Of a stretch of DNA of 64,000 nucleotides, positions 52,713-62,520 are shown one piece after another. This stretch comes from Nocardioides terrigena. Lineage in GTDB: Bacteria > Actinomycetota > Actinomycetes > Propionibacteriales > Nocardioidaceae. How positions within the stretch are numbered: position 1 is the stretch's first letter; every line of letters begins with the position of its first letter. Below the pieces are notes generated by a model. That model was given only the letters and a program-made list of their open reading frames with translations, did no database searches and was not told the origin of the DNA. The DNA lies in assembly GCF_003047265.1 (NCBI RefSeq), contig NZ_PZYY01000003.1, positions 434,001 through 498,000 of the forward strand, in the 5' to 3' direction. The position numbers and the translations under genes are program-made.

Positions 52713-55700
52713 TCAGCCACGCGAGTACGCGACGTCCACGACGACCGTCGTCTCGGCCACCGTGCCGGTGCCCGCGACGTACCGGACCGTCAGCGTGTGC
52801 TCACCGACGGTGGTGAAGACCGGCAGCTTGACGTTGACGACGCCGTTGGTGACGGGAGCCGAGGCGAGCAGCGTCGCGCCCTCGCGGATCTCGATCGTGC
52901 CGTCGGTGGCGTCCTTCTTCGACCCCGTCATGACCTTGACGTGCGCCATGGCCCGGGTGCGGTCGACGACGACCCGCTGGGGGGTCACCTTCGCCTCGAC
53001 GGTGGCCGTGCCCGGGTCCGTCGGGCCCTCGTCCTGGGTGTTGATGCCCACGATCTCGGGGCTGTGGTCCGAGGAGCGGTACGGGTTCGGCGCGTACAGG
53101 TTGGTGACGTTGGTGTTGAAGCGCGCGTACTCGTAGTAGACGGACTCGTAGCCGTTGATGTCCCAGACGTCGACCGCGTTGACGTCCTCGAGCGCCGGCG
53201 CGTTGGCCAGGACGTGGTCGAGCGAGCCGACCATGCCGTCGAAGTTGTAGGTCTCCTCCTCGGGATCACTGGTCGACTCGAGGTTGGTGTAGCCGGCCGC
53301 GTTGAGGACCTGGATCGGGTCCTCCTCGGAGTAGGCGTTGAAGTCTCCGGCCAGGAAGACCCGGGTGATGCCGCGCTGGGTCTTGAACGTGTCGGCGAAG
53401 GCCACCAGTGCGTTGGCCTGGATGACGCGCCGGTCGTTGGCGTTGCCCTGACCGTCGGGGTCCGGGGTGCCGGAGCCCTTGGACTTGAAGTGGTTGACGA
53501 TGACGGCGAACGCGTCGGCGTCAGGGGTCCCGACCTGCTTGAAGGCCTGGGCGACCGGCTCGCGGGCGTCCTCGAAGGCCTCGCCGGCCGACGACTGGTC
53601 GCTGACGACGACCGACTCACCGACGAGCGACACGTTGGCCGGCTGGTAGATGAAGCCGTTGCGGATCACGTCCTGCTCCTCGGTGGGCGGCAGGGTCGCC
53701 GCCGACGGCACCGCGGCCCACGTGCCTGCGCCCGCGTCCTCGTTGAGGGCAGCCACCAGCTCGTTGATCGCGAAGTCGCGCGGCTTGCCGAACTTGACCG
53801 AGTTCTCGAGCTCCTCGAGGGAGACGATGTCGGCGTCGGCGGTGTTGATCGCCGAGACGATCTTGTCCCGCTGACGGGTCAGGTTGGCGTCGTTCGCAGC
53901 ACCACGCGGTCCGTCGGGGTCGCAGCGGTTGTTGGTGATCGGGTTGCCGTCGCGGTCGCGGTAGTACGTGCAGGTGCCGAGACCGGAGGCCACGAACTCC
54001 TCACCGGTCGTGGGGAAGAAGTTCAGCACGTTGAACGTCGCGAGCGTGACGTCGCCGCCGACGTTCTCGGGGGCCGCCGGGCGGGTCTGCTCGACGTCGA
54101 TCGCGCCGGTGGGCGCGCCGACGACCTGGGCCTGCGGCAGGATCCTCCAGGCGTTGAACCCGTAGGTGAACACGACCGGCTTGGGGAAGGTGATCCCGGC
54201 ACCGACGCGCACGGTGTGGTCTGCGGTGAACCACGGGAACGGCTGGTCGCTGTTCTGCGACGTGGAGTACGTGAGGCTGGACCCGTCGTCCAGGATGATC
54301 CGGTGCGCGTCGTTGTAGCGCTTGCGCTCCGCGACCAGCGCCGTCGCCTGTGCGTCGATCACCTCGGTCGGGGCCACCAACGGCTGGTCGCTGTTGGCCG
54401 CGACACCGATCTCGCCGCGGAAGGCGGACGAGTTGGTGCCGTTGCTGTAGTAGGGGCCGCCGTCGTAGACGTCGGTGGCGGTCCACGGCGCGGTCGGCTG
54501 GAAGAGCTCGCCCTCGGCGACCTCACGGAGGTCGTCGAGCTCGGTACCGGCCAGGCAGTCGGTGCCGGGCAGCGCGCAGTCGGTGCCGGGGACGACCGTC
54601 TTGGGGGTCACCGTGCCCAGCGAGGCGACCGGCGTGACACCGGACTGGGTGGCCACGATCTGGGTCGCGCCGAAGAACTCGTCGGCCGTGCCGGCCACGC
54701 GAACCGAGTCGCCCACGGCCGGGTAGGTGGCGAAACCGCTCGTCCCGCCGTAGACGAAGATCGCGTCCGAGGCGTCCGGGGTGTCGTTGCCCGGGGTCTG
54801 GAGGTAGAAGCCGTTGAGGCCACCGGTCGGGTAGGACGCAGTCACCACGCCCTCGGTGATGACGCTCTGGTCGTCGAAGGGAGTTGCCGCTCCGGTGCCC
54901 TGGATCTCGGCGATCGGACGCAGCGCAGCGGCCGGGGTGATCGAGTAGGTGAAGGTCACCTGGTCGGTCGCCGGGGTCGGCGTGGCCGAGTCGGTGGCGG
55001 TGGCCGTGACGTCGTAGGAGCCGGCCGTCGTCGGCGTGCCCGACACGGTCCCGTCGGGAGCGATGGTGACGCCGGCGGGCAGCCCACTGGCGGTCCACGT
55101 GTACGGCGCCGTGCCGCCCGTGGCCTCGAGGGTGAAGTCGTCGACCGGCGTGCCGACCTGACCCGTCTGGGCGCCGGGTGACGTGGCGTCCAGCGGTCCG
55201 GGGGCGACCGGGTCCGCGTTCTGCGGGTCTGGGGTGCCCTCGACGAAGTCGGTGGCGTTGTTGTCGGTGTCGGGCTGGGTCGCCGTGACGACGCGGGCGG
55301 CCGACGTCGTGTTGGTGAGCGCGACTCCGGTCGGCGCCCCCTCGAACGAGCTGGCCGTGCCGTAGCCGACCATGTCCACCAGGTCGGCGTTCCCGGCGAG
55401 ATTGCCGGTGCCGACGGTGCTGGCGGTCGTCGAGCTCACGAGCAGCACCTGGCCGGACCCGCCCGCCATCGCGATGGTCCCGGTCGCGTCCGGCGCCGGC
55501 AGCGCGGGAGCCGTGGTGTCAGCGCCGGTGGCCTCGGCCACCAGGTAGCGGGAGCTGGCCGGCACGGAGCCGGTGAGAGGCGTGATGTTGGAGCCCACGG
55601 AGGTGCCCCCCGTCGACCGGTACTGGACGGACCAGCCGTCGACGTCGATGGGGCTGCTGGTGGGGTTGTAGAGCTCGATGAAGTCGGAGCGGAACGACGA

Positions 55701-55859
55701 GCCGGTGCCGTTGCCGCCCGCGCCGTACACCTCGCTGATGACGAGGCCGGTGCCGGCCGGGTTGGCCGTGGCGGTGAGGGGGATCGCGACGAGGCTGGTG
55801 GCCGCGACCGCGAGTCCGACGAGCACGGAGCTGCGTCGGAAGGAGGGACGTGCGGGCAT
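52713..55859 (-). CDS. Secreted ExeM/NucH-type extracellular nuclease
   Basis: A 1048-residue exported nuclease. In order: Sec signal peptide (1-33), lamin-tail domain (about 36-165; GTGLVISEVYGAGGN and SDFIELYNPTSSPIDVDGW), an Ig-like He_PIG domain (about 235-315), an OB-fold DNA-binding region (about 318-450; ITEGVVTASYPTGGLNGFYLQ), the endonuclease/exonuclease/phosphatase domain (about 610-935; TLATFNVLNFF, VIVNHFKSKGSG, RVFLAGDFNAYSEEDP, SLDHVLAN, SSDHSPEIVGI) and a C-terminal Ig-like domain (about 945-1048). The catalytic residues (Asn, Glu, Asp-x-Asn, Asp-His) are intact. It would degrade extracellular DNA. The nucleotidase upstream shares a C-terminal motif with it. Confidence 0.92.
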   Translation of the reverse strand: MPARPSFRRSSVLVGLAVAATSLVAIPLTATANPAGTGLVISEVYGAGGNGTGSSFRSDFIELYNPTSSPIDVDGWSVQYRSTGGTSVGSNITPLTGSVPASSRYLVAEATGADTTAPALPAPDATGTIAMAGGSGQVLLVSSTTASTVGTGNLAGNADLVDMVGYGTASSFEGAPTGVALTNTTSAARVVTATQPDTDNNATDFVEGTPDPQNADPVAPGPLDATSPGAQTGQVGTPVDDFTLEATGGTAPYTWTASGLPAGVTIAPDGTVSGTPTTAGSYDVTATATDSATPTPATDQVTFTYSITPAAALRPIAEIQGTGAATPFDDQSVITEGVVTASYPTGGLNGFYLQTPGNDTPDASDAIFVYGGTSGFATYPAVGDSVRVAGTADEFFGATQIVATQSGVTPVASLGTVTPKTVVPGTDCALPGTDCLAGTELDDLREVAEGELFQPTAPWTATDVYDGGPYYSNGTNSSAFRGEIGVAANSDQPLVAPTEVIDAQATALVAERKRYNDAHRIILDDGSSLTYSTSQNSDQPFPWFTADHTVRVGAGITFPKPVVFTYGFNAWRILPQAQVVGAPTGAIDVEQTRPAAPENVGGDVTLATFNVLNFFPTTGEEFVASGLGTCTYYRDRDGNPITNNRCDPDGPRGAANDANLTRQRDKIVSAINTADADIVSLEELENSVKFGKPRDFAINELVAALNEDAGAGTWAAVPSAATLPPTEEQDVIRNGFIYQPANVSLVGESVVVSDQSSAGEAFEDAREPVAQAFKQVGTPDADAFAVIVNHFKSKGSGTPDPDGQGNANDRRVIQANALVAFADTFKTQRGITRVFLAGDFNAYSEEDPIQVLNAAGYTNLESTSDPEEETYNFDGMVGSLDHVLANAPALEDVNAVDVWDINGYESVYYEYARFNTNVTNLYAPNPYRSSDHSPEIVGINTQDEGPTDPGTATVEAKVTPQRVVVDRTRAMAHVKVMTGSKKDATDGTIEIREGATLLASAPVTNGVVNVKLPVFTTVGEHTLTVRYVAGTGTVAETTVVVDVAYSRG

Positions 55860-55933
55860 GAGGTCTCCGAGAGGGGTGTGGTGGGAGGGGTGGCACCGAG
55901 GTGCGGTGCAGCGGGTGTGGCGGTGGAGCAGTG

Positions 55934-55965
55934 CAGTGGGGGCCCGGCGTACCGGGCCCCCACTG
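55934..55965 (-). terminator. Terminator after the 5'-nucleotidase gene
   Basis: CAGTGGGGGCCCGG and CCGGGCCCCCACTG form a perfect 14-bp stem with the 4-nt loop CGTA, starting 5 bp beyond the nucleotidase stop. It separates the nucleotidase from the nuclease, so the latter needs its own promoter or readthrough. The rest of the 111-bp gap (55860-55933) shows only the GGAG site of the nuclease ATG. Confidence 0.8.
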
Positions 55966-55970
55966 GTCGA

Positions 55971-58382
55971 TCAGCGCCGCTTGACGCGGATCTTGAAATT
56001 GTCGCGCGAGGCGTCGAAGTCGTCAGTGCCGCGGTAGATCGCAACTCCCTTGTAGAAGCCACGCTCGGCGAAGCGACCGATGCGGAAGACGGCCCGCCCG
56101 TTGTCGACCTTGGCCTGGTACATCCGTCCCTTGATGCGCAGTCGCACGCGACCCTCGTCGACCTTCTCGTCGGCACGCACCTTGACGATCACCTTCACCC
56201 GCGTGCGGTCGACGACCACTCGCTTCGGGACCGTCTTGACGGCCACGTCGGTCTCCAGCGGCTCCGGGGTCGGAGGCGGAGTCACGGCACCGATCGTCAC
56301 CGGGACGTCGACCGTGGTGCCGGTCGTCGCTCCCGTGACCTTGAGGGTCGCGGCGCCGGCAGCCGTGCCGGCCGGAACCTTCACCGAGACGGTGGCAGTG
56401 CCGTACTCGTCGAAGACGGCCGTCCCGATGGTGTTGTCGACCGGGAAGGAGCCCAGTGCCGTCTGGCCGAGCGAGACGGACACGGTGGCGTCCTTCGCGT
56501 CCGCGGGCGTGGAGTAGGCCAGGGACGAGAGGCCGAACGTGACCGTGTCCCCGGGCAGGTACGCCGCGGGCGCACCGGCCGGGAAGCTGACGCCCACCGC
56601 GTGCTGGTCCGTGACCGCGGCCACGGGGTTCTGGGTGGCCGCGTAGTCGACCATCGCCTCGAGGTCCACCTTGCCGGTGTCGCGCTTGCTCGTCGCCAGG
56701 TTGAAGGCACGGAAGTTGTCCCCGCCGCTGGCGAGGAACGAGTTGGCCGTCACCGAGTACGACGTCGTCGAAGCGACGCGGGTCCCGTTGAGCCACATCC
56801 CGGTGATGCGGTCACCCTCGGCCCGGGCCGGGTCGTAGGTGAACCTGAAGCCCGCCGAGGTGCCGAGACGCAGGAAGGGACGGGACGGGACGGCGCCGGA
56901 GCTGTCGCGCTGCCACTGCTGCTCGAGGAGCGTCTTGATCTGGGCCCCCGTCATGCGCATGTTGACCAGGGTGTTGGCGAAGGGCTGCACGACGGCGGCC
57001 TGCTTGTAGGTCAGGTCGGCGGGGTAACCACCCGTGGCGTTGCCCACCATGTCGGCGCGAAGGCCGCCGGGGTTCATGAACGCGATCTGCGCGCTGCCGG
57101 CCTCGGTGGACGACGTCGCCCAGCGCTGCACCTCGGCCACCAGGTTGCCGAGGCTGGACTCGCCACCGCGGTTCTCCGATCCGGTCGAGAGCTTGGCCCG
57201 GTTGAACGGGCCCGCGAGGCGACCGAGCACCTGGGCGCCGAGCACGTCGGCCTCGGCGAACGCGGCGTCGACGATCTCCTTCGTCGGCGCGTCCACGGGG
57301 TAGAGCGGCGGCGTCGCGAGCGGCCCGCTGCCGTCCGGGTCCGGGCCGAACATCGGCAGGACGGCCTGGGTCTTCGCCGTCACCTGCACGTCGTCGGTCG
57401 TCGGGTCGGCGTCCGGGTCGGTCTCGACCGAGAACACGAGCTGGTTGAGGTTGGCGCCGTACTGACCGGCCGAGACGACGGGGCGCTCGGTGACCGGGCG
57501 ACCCTCCGTGACCCAGGCCGGGACAGGAACAGAGTGGTTGTAGGCCAGGTGGGTGTGGCCCGAGACGATCGCGTCGATGTTGGCGTCGACGCCGTTGACG
57601 ATCCGGCCGAACGCGTTGGCGTTGCTCGTGGCCGACGCCAGGCTGGTGTCCGGAGCACCCTCGTGGACGAGGAGGACGATCACATCCGCACCCTCGCTCT
57701 CGAGGACGTCGGCGCTGGCGTTGACCTCCTCGACGATGTTGGTGACCTCGATGTCCGCGATGCCGGACGGGCTGACGAGGGACGGAAGGTCCTCGGTCAC
57801 GGCACCCACGAAGCCGACCTCGACGTCGCCGAAGTCCTTGATCCACCGGTCGGAGTCCGGGCCGAGCGCGTGGCTGTTGTCGGACTTCTTGCGCACGTTG
57901 GCCGCGATGTACTCCCAGCCGGCCCCACCCTCGGGGTTCGTGGTGGCGTCGTACGGTGCCATCACCCGGTTGACGAGGTCGTCGTAGCCCTGGTCGAACT
58001 CGTGGTTGCCCGCCGCCGAGACTTCGAGGCCGGCCTCGTTGAGGGCGTCGATGGTCGGCTTGTCGTTCTGGATGAACGACTCGAAGGTCGAGGCACCGAT
58101 GAGGTCGCCGGCGGCCGAGAAGACGGTGTTGGGGTTGTCGTCCCGCAGCTCCTTGACGGCCCCGGACATGACCGACGCGATCTCGATCGGCTCGGGGTTG
58201 GTGGAGCCGGTCGGGCGGTCGGCGAGACGACCGTGGAAGTCGTTGGTGGCCAGGATCTGGATGTCGACGGGAGCGGCGTTGGCCGGCGCGGCCGTGATGG
58301 TGACCACGGCGAGTGGAGCGGCGACGAGGCCCGCCACGGCGGTTGCAAGGGTGTACTTGCGACCCGGACGTGAAGGTGACAC
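55971..58382 (-). CDS. Secreted bifunctional metallophosphatase/5'-nucleotidase
   Basis: An 803-residue exported enzyme of the UshA/CpdB type. Signal peptide about 1-37 (ending PANA-APVD). Metallophosphatase domain about 38-320 with IQILATNDFHGRL, AAGDLIGAS, AGNHEFDQG and VSGHTHLAYNH. 5'-nucleotidase C-terminal domain about 360-560 with GNLVAEVQRW, MNPGGLRADM and VTANSFLASGGDNF. Then Ig-like domains and a basic C-terminus. It would release phosphate and nucleosides outside the cell. The GTG at 58382 has GAAAGG upstream and yields the signal peptide directly; the frame opens 23 codons earlier. Confidence 0.93.
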   Translation of the reverse strand: MSPSRPGRKYTLATAVAGLVAAPLAVVTITAAPANAAPVDIQILATNDFHGRLADRPTGSTNPEPIEIASVMSGAVKELRDDNPNTVFSAAGDLIGASTFESFIQNDKPTIDALNEAGLEVSAAGNHEFDQGYDDLVNRVMAPYDATTNPEGGAGWEYIAANVRKKSDNSHALGPDSDRWIKDFGDVEVGFVGAVTEDLPSLVSPSGIADIEVTNIVEEVNASADVLESEGADVIVLLVHEGAPDTSLASATSNANAFGRIVNGVDANIDAIVSGHTHLAYNHSVPVPAWVTEGRPVTERPVVSAGQYGANLNQLVFSVETDPDADPTTDDVQVTAKTQAVLPMFGPDPDGSGPLATPPLYPVDAPTKEIVDAAFAEADVLGAQVLGRLAGPFNRAKLSTGSENRGGESSLGNLVAEVQRWATSSTEAGSAQIAFMNPGGLRADMVGNATGGYPADLTYKQAAVVQPFANTLVNMRMTGAQIKTLLEQQWQRDSSGAVPSRPFLRLGTSAGFRFTYDPARAEGDRITGMWLNGTRVASTTSYSVTANSFLASGGDNFRAFNLATSKRDTGKVDLEAMVDYAATQNPVAAVTDQHAVGVSFPAGAPAAYLPGDTVTFGLSSLAYSTPADAKDATVSVSLGQTALGSFPVDNTIGTAVFDEYGTATVSVKVPAGTAAGAATLKVTGATTGTTVDVPVTIGAVTPPPTPEPLETDVAVKTVPKRVVVDRTRVKVIVKVRADEKVDEGRVRLRIKGRMYQAKVDNGRAVFRIGRFAERGFYKGVAIYRGTDDFDASRDNFKIRVKRR

Positions 58383-58438
58383 GGGTGAGCCTTTCGGAAA
58401 AGGGTGGGTGATCCGCGACACCATAACCCGGCCCGAAC

Positions 58439-58460
58439 CCCGTTGAGTCACCTCAACGGG
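58439..58460. terminator. Hairpin between pgsA and the nucleotidase gene
   Basis: CCCGTTGAG and CTCAACGGG form a 9-bp stem with a 4-nt loop, 21 bp after the pgsA stop on the minus strand. It would end the ftsK-rimO-pgsA transcript. A TATGGT hexamer further along on the minus strand (near 58425) could be the -10 of the nucleotidase gene. Confidence 0.6.
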
Positions 58461-58480
58461 TGTGACACGTGAACGTCAGG

Positions 58481-59119
58481 TTACCGATCGGGCGTTTCAG
58501 CCGGAGCGGTCGTACGACGCTGCCGCGCGACGTCGCGGAAGAACTCGTAGCCCGACCAGAGCGTCATCGCCACCGCCCCGGCGAGCAGCACCTGACTGGT
58601 GTAGAAGATCACCTCACCGGCCGTGCCCCAGTAGTCGAAGTTGCCCCCGTGCGCGTCGCCGTGCGGCAGCGGCATCAGCAGGCCGGCCAGCGCGACGCCC
58701 TGCAGGGTCGTCTTGATCTTGCCGCTCTGCGACGCCGCGATGACCACGTCCTTGAGCACCGAGAGGCGCAGCGCCGTCACGCTCCACTCGCGCAGCAGGA
58801 CGACGATGGTCACCCACCACCAGATGTCCCCGACGATCGAGAGCCCGATGAAGGCCATCCCGGTGATGGCCTTGTCGGCGATCGGGTCGGCGATCTTGCC
58901 GAAGTCGGTGACCAGGCCGTGCTTGCGGGCCAGGTCACCGTCGATCTTGTCGGTGATCATCGCGACGGCGAAGATCGCGAACGCCACCCAGCGCCACAGC
59001 GTCGAGTCGCCGCCGTCGTGCAGCAGCGCCCAGCCGAAGAAGGGCACCATGACGATGCGCAGGGTGGTCAGCGCGTTGGGCACGTTCCAGTTGGAGACCG
59101 TGCGGTCGGTGTCGCTCAT
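58481..59119 (-). CDS. pgsA: CDP-diacylglycerol-glycerol-3-phosphate 3-phosphatidyltransferase
   Basis: Makes phosphatidylglycerol phosphate in the membrane. 212 residues with several helices. The CDP-alcohol phosphotransferase motif is complete in [18 protein letters not shown] followed by KIADPIADK (D-x2-D-G-x2-A-R-x8-G-x3-D-x3-D). The start [21 protein letters not shown] is typical. The ATG overlaps the rimO stop (ATGA). In many actinobacteria cinA follows directly; here other genes intervene. Confidence 0.95.
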   Translation of the reverse strand: MSDTDRTVSNWNVPNALTTLRIVMVPFFGWALLHDGGDSTLWRWVAFAIFAVAMITDKIDGDLARKHGLVTDFGKIADPIADKAITGMAFIGLSIVGDIWWWVTIVVLLREWSVTALRLSVLKDVVIAASQSGKIKTTLQGVALAGLLMPLPHGDAHGGNFDYWGTAGEVIFYTSQVLLAGAVAMTLWSGYEFFRDVARQRRTTAPAETPDR

Positions 59120-60603
59120 GCCCCTGCTCCCGTCGGTCGCGCGATGAGGTCGACCCCGTCGGTGGCCACGACCTCCGCGACCACGATGTCCCCCACCTGT
59201 GCGCCGTCCGCGAGCTCGAGCAGGGTGGTGCCGTCGACCTCGGGGCCCTGGTGCTCGGCCCGGCCCTCGACCGCCCCGTCCTCCAGGGACTCGACGAGGA
59301 CCGAGACCGTCTCGCCGATGCGCTCCTCGGCCCGCTGCGCGTTGAGCTCCTCCACGAGGGCGGTGACGTGCTCGGTGCGTGCCCGCACCTCGTCCTCGCC
59401 GAGCTTGCCGTCGTACGACGCGGCCTCGGTGCCGTCCTCGTCGGAGTAGCCGAAGACTCCCGTCACGTCCATGCGCGCGGCCTCGAGGAAGTCGCACAGG
59501 GTCTGCAGGTCGTCCTCCGTCTCGCCGGGGAAGCCGACGATCACGTTGGAGCGGACGCCGGCCAGCGGCGCCTGTGCACGGATGCGGGCGAGCAGGTCCA
59601 GGAAGCTCTCCGGGTCACCGAAGCGCCGCATCCGGCGCAGCACGCCGGCGCTCGCGTGCTGGAAGGAGAGGTCGAAGTAGGGCACGACACCCGGGGTGTC
59701 CGCGATCGCCTCGATCAGGCCCGGACGCGTCTCGGCGGGCTGCAGGTAGGACACCCGCACCCGGTCGACGCCCTCGATCGCGGCGAGCTCGGGGAGCATC
59801 GTCTCGAGCAGTCGCAGGTCGCCGAGGTCCTTGCCGTACGACGTCGAGTTCTCGCTGACCAGGAAGAGCTCGCGGGCTCCCTGGGTGGCCAGCCACCGGC
59901 CCTCGGCCAGGACGTCGCTGGGCCGTCGGCTCACGAACGAGCCACGGAAGCTGGGGATCGCGCAGAACGAGCAGCGTCGGTCGCAGCCGCTCGCCAGCTT
60001 GAGGGGGGCCATCGGCCCGGAGTCGAGACGCCGGCGGACCGTGCGAGGCCCGGTCGCCGGAGCGCCCACCCCGATCTCCGAGGCGTCGGCAGGCGTGGTC
60101 CCGGCATGCCCGGGGACAGAGATCGAGGAGGCGTCCCGGTCGACGGGGCTGATCGGCAGCAGTCGGCGGCGGTCGGACGGGGTGTGCGCCTGGTGCACCT
60201 CCCCCGCCACGATCGAGCGCAGGCGTGCGGCGATGTCGGGGTAGTCGTCGAAGCCGAGGACCGCGTCGGCCTCCGGGAGCGAGTCGGCGAGGTCCTTGCC
60301 GTAGCGCTCGGCCAGGCACCCGACGGCCACGACGGACTGCGGGCGACCGGACTCCTTGAGGTCGGCGGCCTCGAGCAGGGTGTCCACCGAGTCCTTCTTG
60401 GCGGCCTCGACGAAACCGCAGGTGTTGACCACGACGGTGTCGGCGTCCTCGGGGTCCTCGACGAGGACGAAGCCGTCGGCCTCGAGGCGGCCGGCCAGCT
60501 CCTCGGAGTCGACCTCGTTGCGGGCGCAGCCCAGGGTCACCACCGCCACGTTGAGGGGGGTGCCGGGGACGGCGCGGCGGGCGTCAGCAGAAGTGGTGGT
60601 CAT
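59116..60603 (-). CDS. rimO: Ribosomal protein S12 methylthiotransferase
   Basis: Radical SAM enzyme that methylthiolates Asp of ribosomal protein S12. 495 residues. The UPF0004 domain has the cluster cysteines Cys26, Cys62 and Cys96 ([22 protein letters not shown]). The radical SAM cysteines are Cys207, Cys211 and Cys214 ([12 protein letters not shown]). A TRAM domain ends the protein. An insertion of about 40 residues (140-190) separates the first two domains, as in other actinobacterial RimO. Confidence 0.94.
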   Translation of the reverse strand: MTTTSADARRAVPGTPLNVAVVTLGCARNEVDSEELAGRLEADGFVLVEDPEDADTVVVNTCGFVEAAKKDSVDTLLEAADLKESGRPQSVVAVGCLAERYGKDLADSLPEADAVLGFDDYPDIAARLRSIVAGEVHQAHTPSDRRRLLPISPVDRDASSISVPGHAGTTPADASEIGVGAPATGPRTVRRRLDSGPMAPLKLASGCDRRCSFCAIPSFRGSFVSRRPSDVLAEGRWLATQGARELFLVSENSTSYGKDLGDLRLLETMLPELAAIEGVDRVRVSYLQPAETRPGLIEAIADTPGVVPYFDLSFQHASAGVLRRMRRFGDPESFLDLLARIRAQAPLAGVRSNVIVGFPGETEDDLQTLCDFLEAARMDVTGVFGYSDEDGTEAASYDGKLGEDEVRARTEHVTALVEELNAQRAEERIGETVSVLVESLEDGAVEGRAEHQGPEVDGTTLLELADGAQVGDIVVAEVVATDGVDLIARPTGAGA

Positions 60604-60681
60604 CGCACCCGTGAGTATGCCGCCTCGGCCGTGACACGCCCCAACCCTCGCGGGCGGTCAGGGCATGGCACCGGTCACAGG

Positions 60682-62520
60682 TCACCGCGCGACGAACGTG
60701 CCCTGGCCCGCCACGCCGGGCTCGCCGACGGCCCGGGCGTCCTGTCCGTCGAGGGCCACCGTGACCGCGCCGTCGGTCGACTGGACGCGCACGGGCGGGG
60801 CCGCGTCGAGCTCACGGGTGTCCCCCACGGCGAGGTTGCCCTTGAAGACGATCTCGCCCGCTCCGTCGCGCACCACCACGTGGGCGCCACCGGCGGCCGC
60901 GGTCACGACGACCGGCACGGGGTCGGCGGTGGGCGCCGCGCCGGTGCCGCTGGGCCCGCCGGAGCCGTTGAGGACCGGCGTGGCGTTGCGGAGCTCGGTC
61001 GGGGTGTCCATCACCAGCCGGGCGATCGACCAGCACAGCACCAGGGCCATCACCACGGCCACGAGGACCGACCAGTTGGGGCCGCCGCGGGTGCTGCGGA
61101 TCGAGCCGTTGGCTCCGGTGGCCAGCTCGGCCTCGAAGACCCGGCGCGGGTTGATCGGGGCGTGGGCGTAGCGCTCGTCGTACGACGTGAGCAGCGGCGC
61201 GACGTCGATGCCCAGGACGCGGGCCAGGGTGCGCAGGTGTCCCCGGGCGTAGAAGTCGCCGCCGCAGGGCGCGAAGTCGTCGACCTCGATGGACTCGATG
61301 ACGTGCGGCCGGATGCGCGTGCGGTCCGCGAGCTGGTCCACGGTCAGGCCCAGCCGGGTGCGGGCGGCGGCCAGCTCCGGTCCGACGACCGGGTCGGCGG
61401 CCGGCAGGGTGGCGAACTCGTCGATGACCAGCGGCTCCACCACCTCGCCCTGTCGGGAGATCGGGCGGACGCGGTCCCCCCAGACCTGGGTGTCCTCGAC
61501 CAGGCTGACGCTGCCCGGACGGCGCAGCTCGCGCCCGACGACCTCGTCGGTCTCCTCGGGCACCTCGCGGCGCACCTCGGAGCGGCGGGCGCTGGTGGCC
61601 TCGCGCAACGGCGAGGGGGTGGCGCTGGCGACGACGGCGTCGTCGTCGAGCTCGCTCCCGGGGTCGGCGTCCTCGCCGTCGACGTCACTGTCGCTGTCGC
61701 TGTCGCTGTCCACGTCGAGATCGGCGTCGTGCTCGACCTCGGACCGCTCGGGGCGGCTCGGCACCAGGGCCGCGAGCCGGGCGATGCCGGCGGCGAGGAA
61801 CGGGCGCGGGTCGCGGACCAGCGGGGGGTGGCCGTCGTGGGGCTCGTCGGTGTCCTCGAGGTCGGCGTCGTCGACGACCACCTCGTGGGTGTCGTCGCTC
61901 GGCGCGTCGGCCGCGGGGCCGTCGAGCACGACGACCTCGGTCGAGCGCAGGGCCACCCGGTCCAGGGCGGCGGTCAGGTCGTCCCCTCCGCCGAGCACGC
62001 GGGTGGCGAGGCCGAGCGGGACGGCCAGCGGGGCGCCGTACAGGCGTCGGGAGAGCCCGGCCTGGCGACGACCGCGGGCGTCGAGCTCGTCGAGGACGAG
62101 CTCCTCGTTGTGGGCGACGACGACCAGGCGTCCGTCGCGCAGCACGCCGCGGCGCGGGGTGTGCTCGACGTGGTGCACCGCGCTCCACGGCAGGCCGCGC
62201 CACGTGTGGCCCAGCCGGATCCGTACGCCCTGGGCGTCGGCGACCAGCAGCGGGGTGCGGGCGTCGACGAAGGCACGCAGCCACCCGACCGAGACCAGCC
62301 CCAGGACCGCGGCCAGGGCCCAGTCGAGCGCCGCACCGGTCTGCGCCGCGCGGGCGAGGTAGGCGATGGCGATCGCGGCGGCGACGGCACCGACGGCGGC
62401 GGCGAGCGCGCCGTTGCGACGCACCTCCACGGCCTCGGGCGCGACCGACAGCGACTCCCCGGCCCCCTCGCCGGTGGTCCGCGACGCCCCCTCGGCGTCG
62501 TACAGCTCAGCAGCACCCAT
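60682..62520 (-). CDS. RodZ-like helix-turn-helix membrane protein with N-terminal extension
   Basis: A 612-residue protein. Two hydrophobic helices near the N-terminus (about 35-75) and a PH-like region (RTPLLVADAQGVRIRLGHTW) are followed by a long acidic linker with a Ser-Asp repeat (DVDSDSDSDSDVDGED). Then comes a RodZ/Xre-type HTH (ELAAARTRLGLTVDQLADRTRIRPHVIESIE), a single membrane helix (VLVAVVMALVLCWSIARLV) and a DUF4115-like domain. RodZ organises MreB and cell-wall synthesis in other bacteria; the N-terminal part is an addition. Its ATG lies in the ftsK stop (TGATG). Confidence 0.8.
   Translation of the reverse strand: MGAAELYDAEGASRTTGEGAGESLSVAPEAVEVRRNGALAAAVGAVAAAIAIAYLARAAQTGAALDWALAAVLGLVSVGWLRAFVDARTPLLVADAQGVRIRLGHTWRGLPWSAVHHVEHTPRRGVLRDGRLVVVAHNEELVLDELDARGRRQAGLSRRLYGAPLAVPLGLATRVLGGGDDLTAALDRVALRSTEVVVLDGPAADAPSDDTHEVVVDDADLEDTDEPHDGHPPLVRDPRPFLAAGIARLAALVPSRPERSEVEHDADLDVDSDSDSDSDVDGEDADPGSELDDDAVVASATPSPLREATSARRSEVRREVPEETDEVVGRELRRPGSVSLVEDTQVWGDRVRPISRQGEVVEPLVIDEFATLPAADPVVGPELAAARTRLGLTVDQLADRTRIRPHVIESIEVDDFAPCGGDFYARGHLRTLARVLGIDVAPLLTSYDERYAHAPINPRRVFEAELATGANGSIRSTRGGPNWSVLVAVVMALVLCWSIARLVMDTPTELRNATPVLNGSGGPSGTGAAPTADPVPVVVTAAAGGAHVVVRDGAGEIVFKGNLAVGDTRELDAAPPVRVQSTDGAVTVALDGQDARAVGEPGVAGQGTFVAR
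61686..61709 (-). repeat. Hexanucleotide repeat in the RodZ-like gene
   Basis: Four tandem near-identical hexamers (ctgtcg units on the plus strand) encode the Ser-Asp run. The unit is a multiple of three, so copy-number change would lengthen or shorten the linker without a frameshift. Confidence 0.7.

Noticed and set aside
52653..58373. Two long plus-strand frames opposite the secreted nuclease and nucleotidase
   Set aside because: They are antisense to clear multi-domain enzymes with signal peptides and show only repetitive Val/Gly/Arg/Asp composition.
58383..58480. PHO box ahead of the nucleotidase gene
   Set aside because: GTTCACGTGTC resembles half a direct repeat, but the second 11-bp unit does not match well enough.
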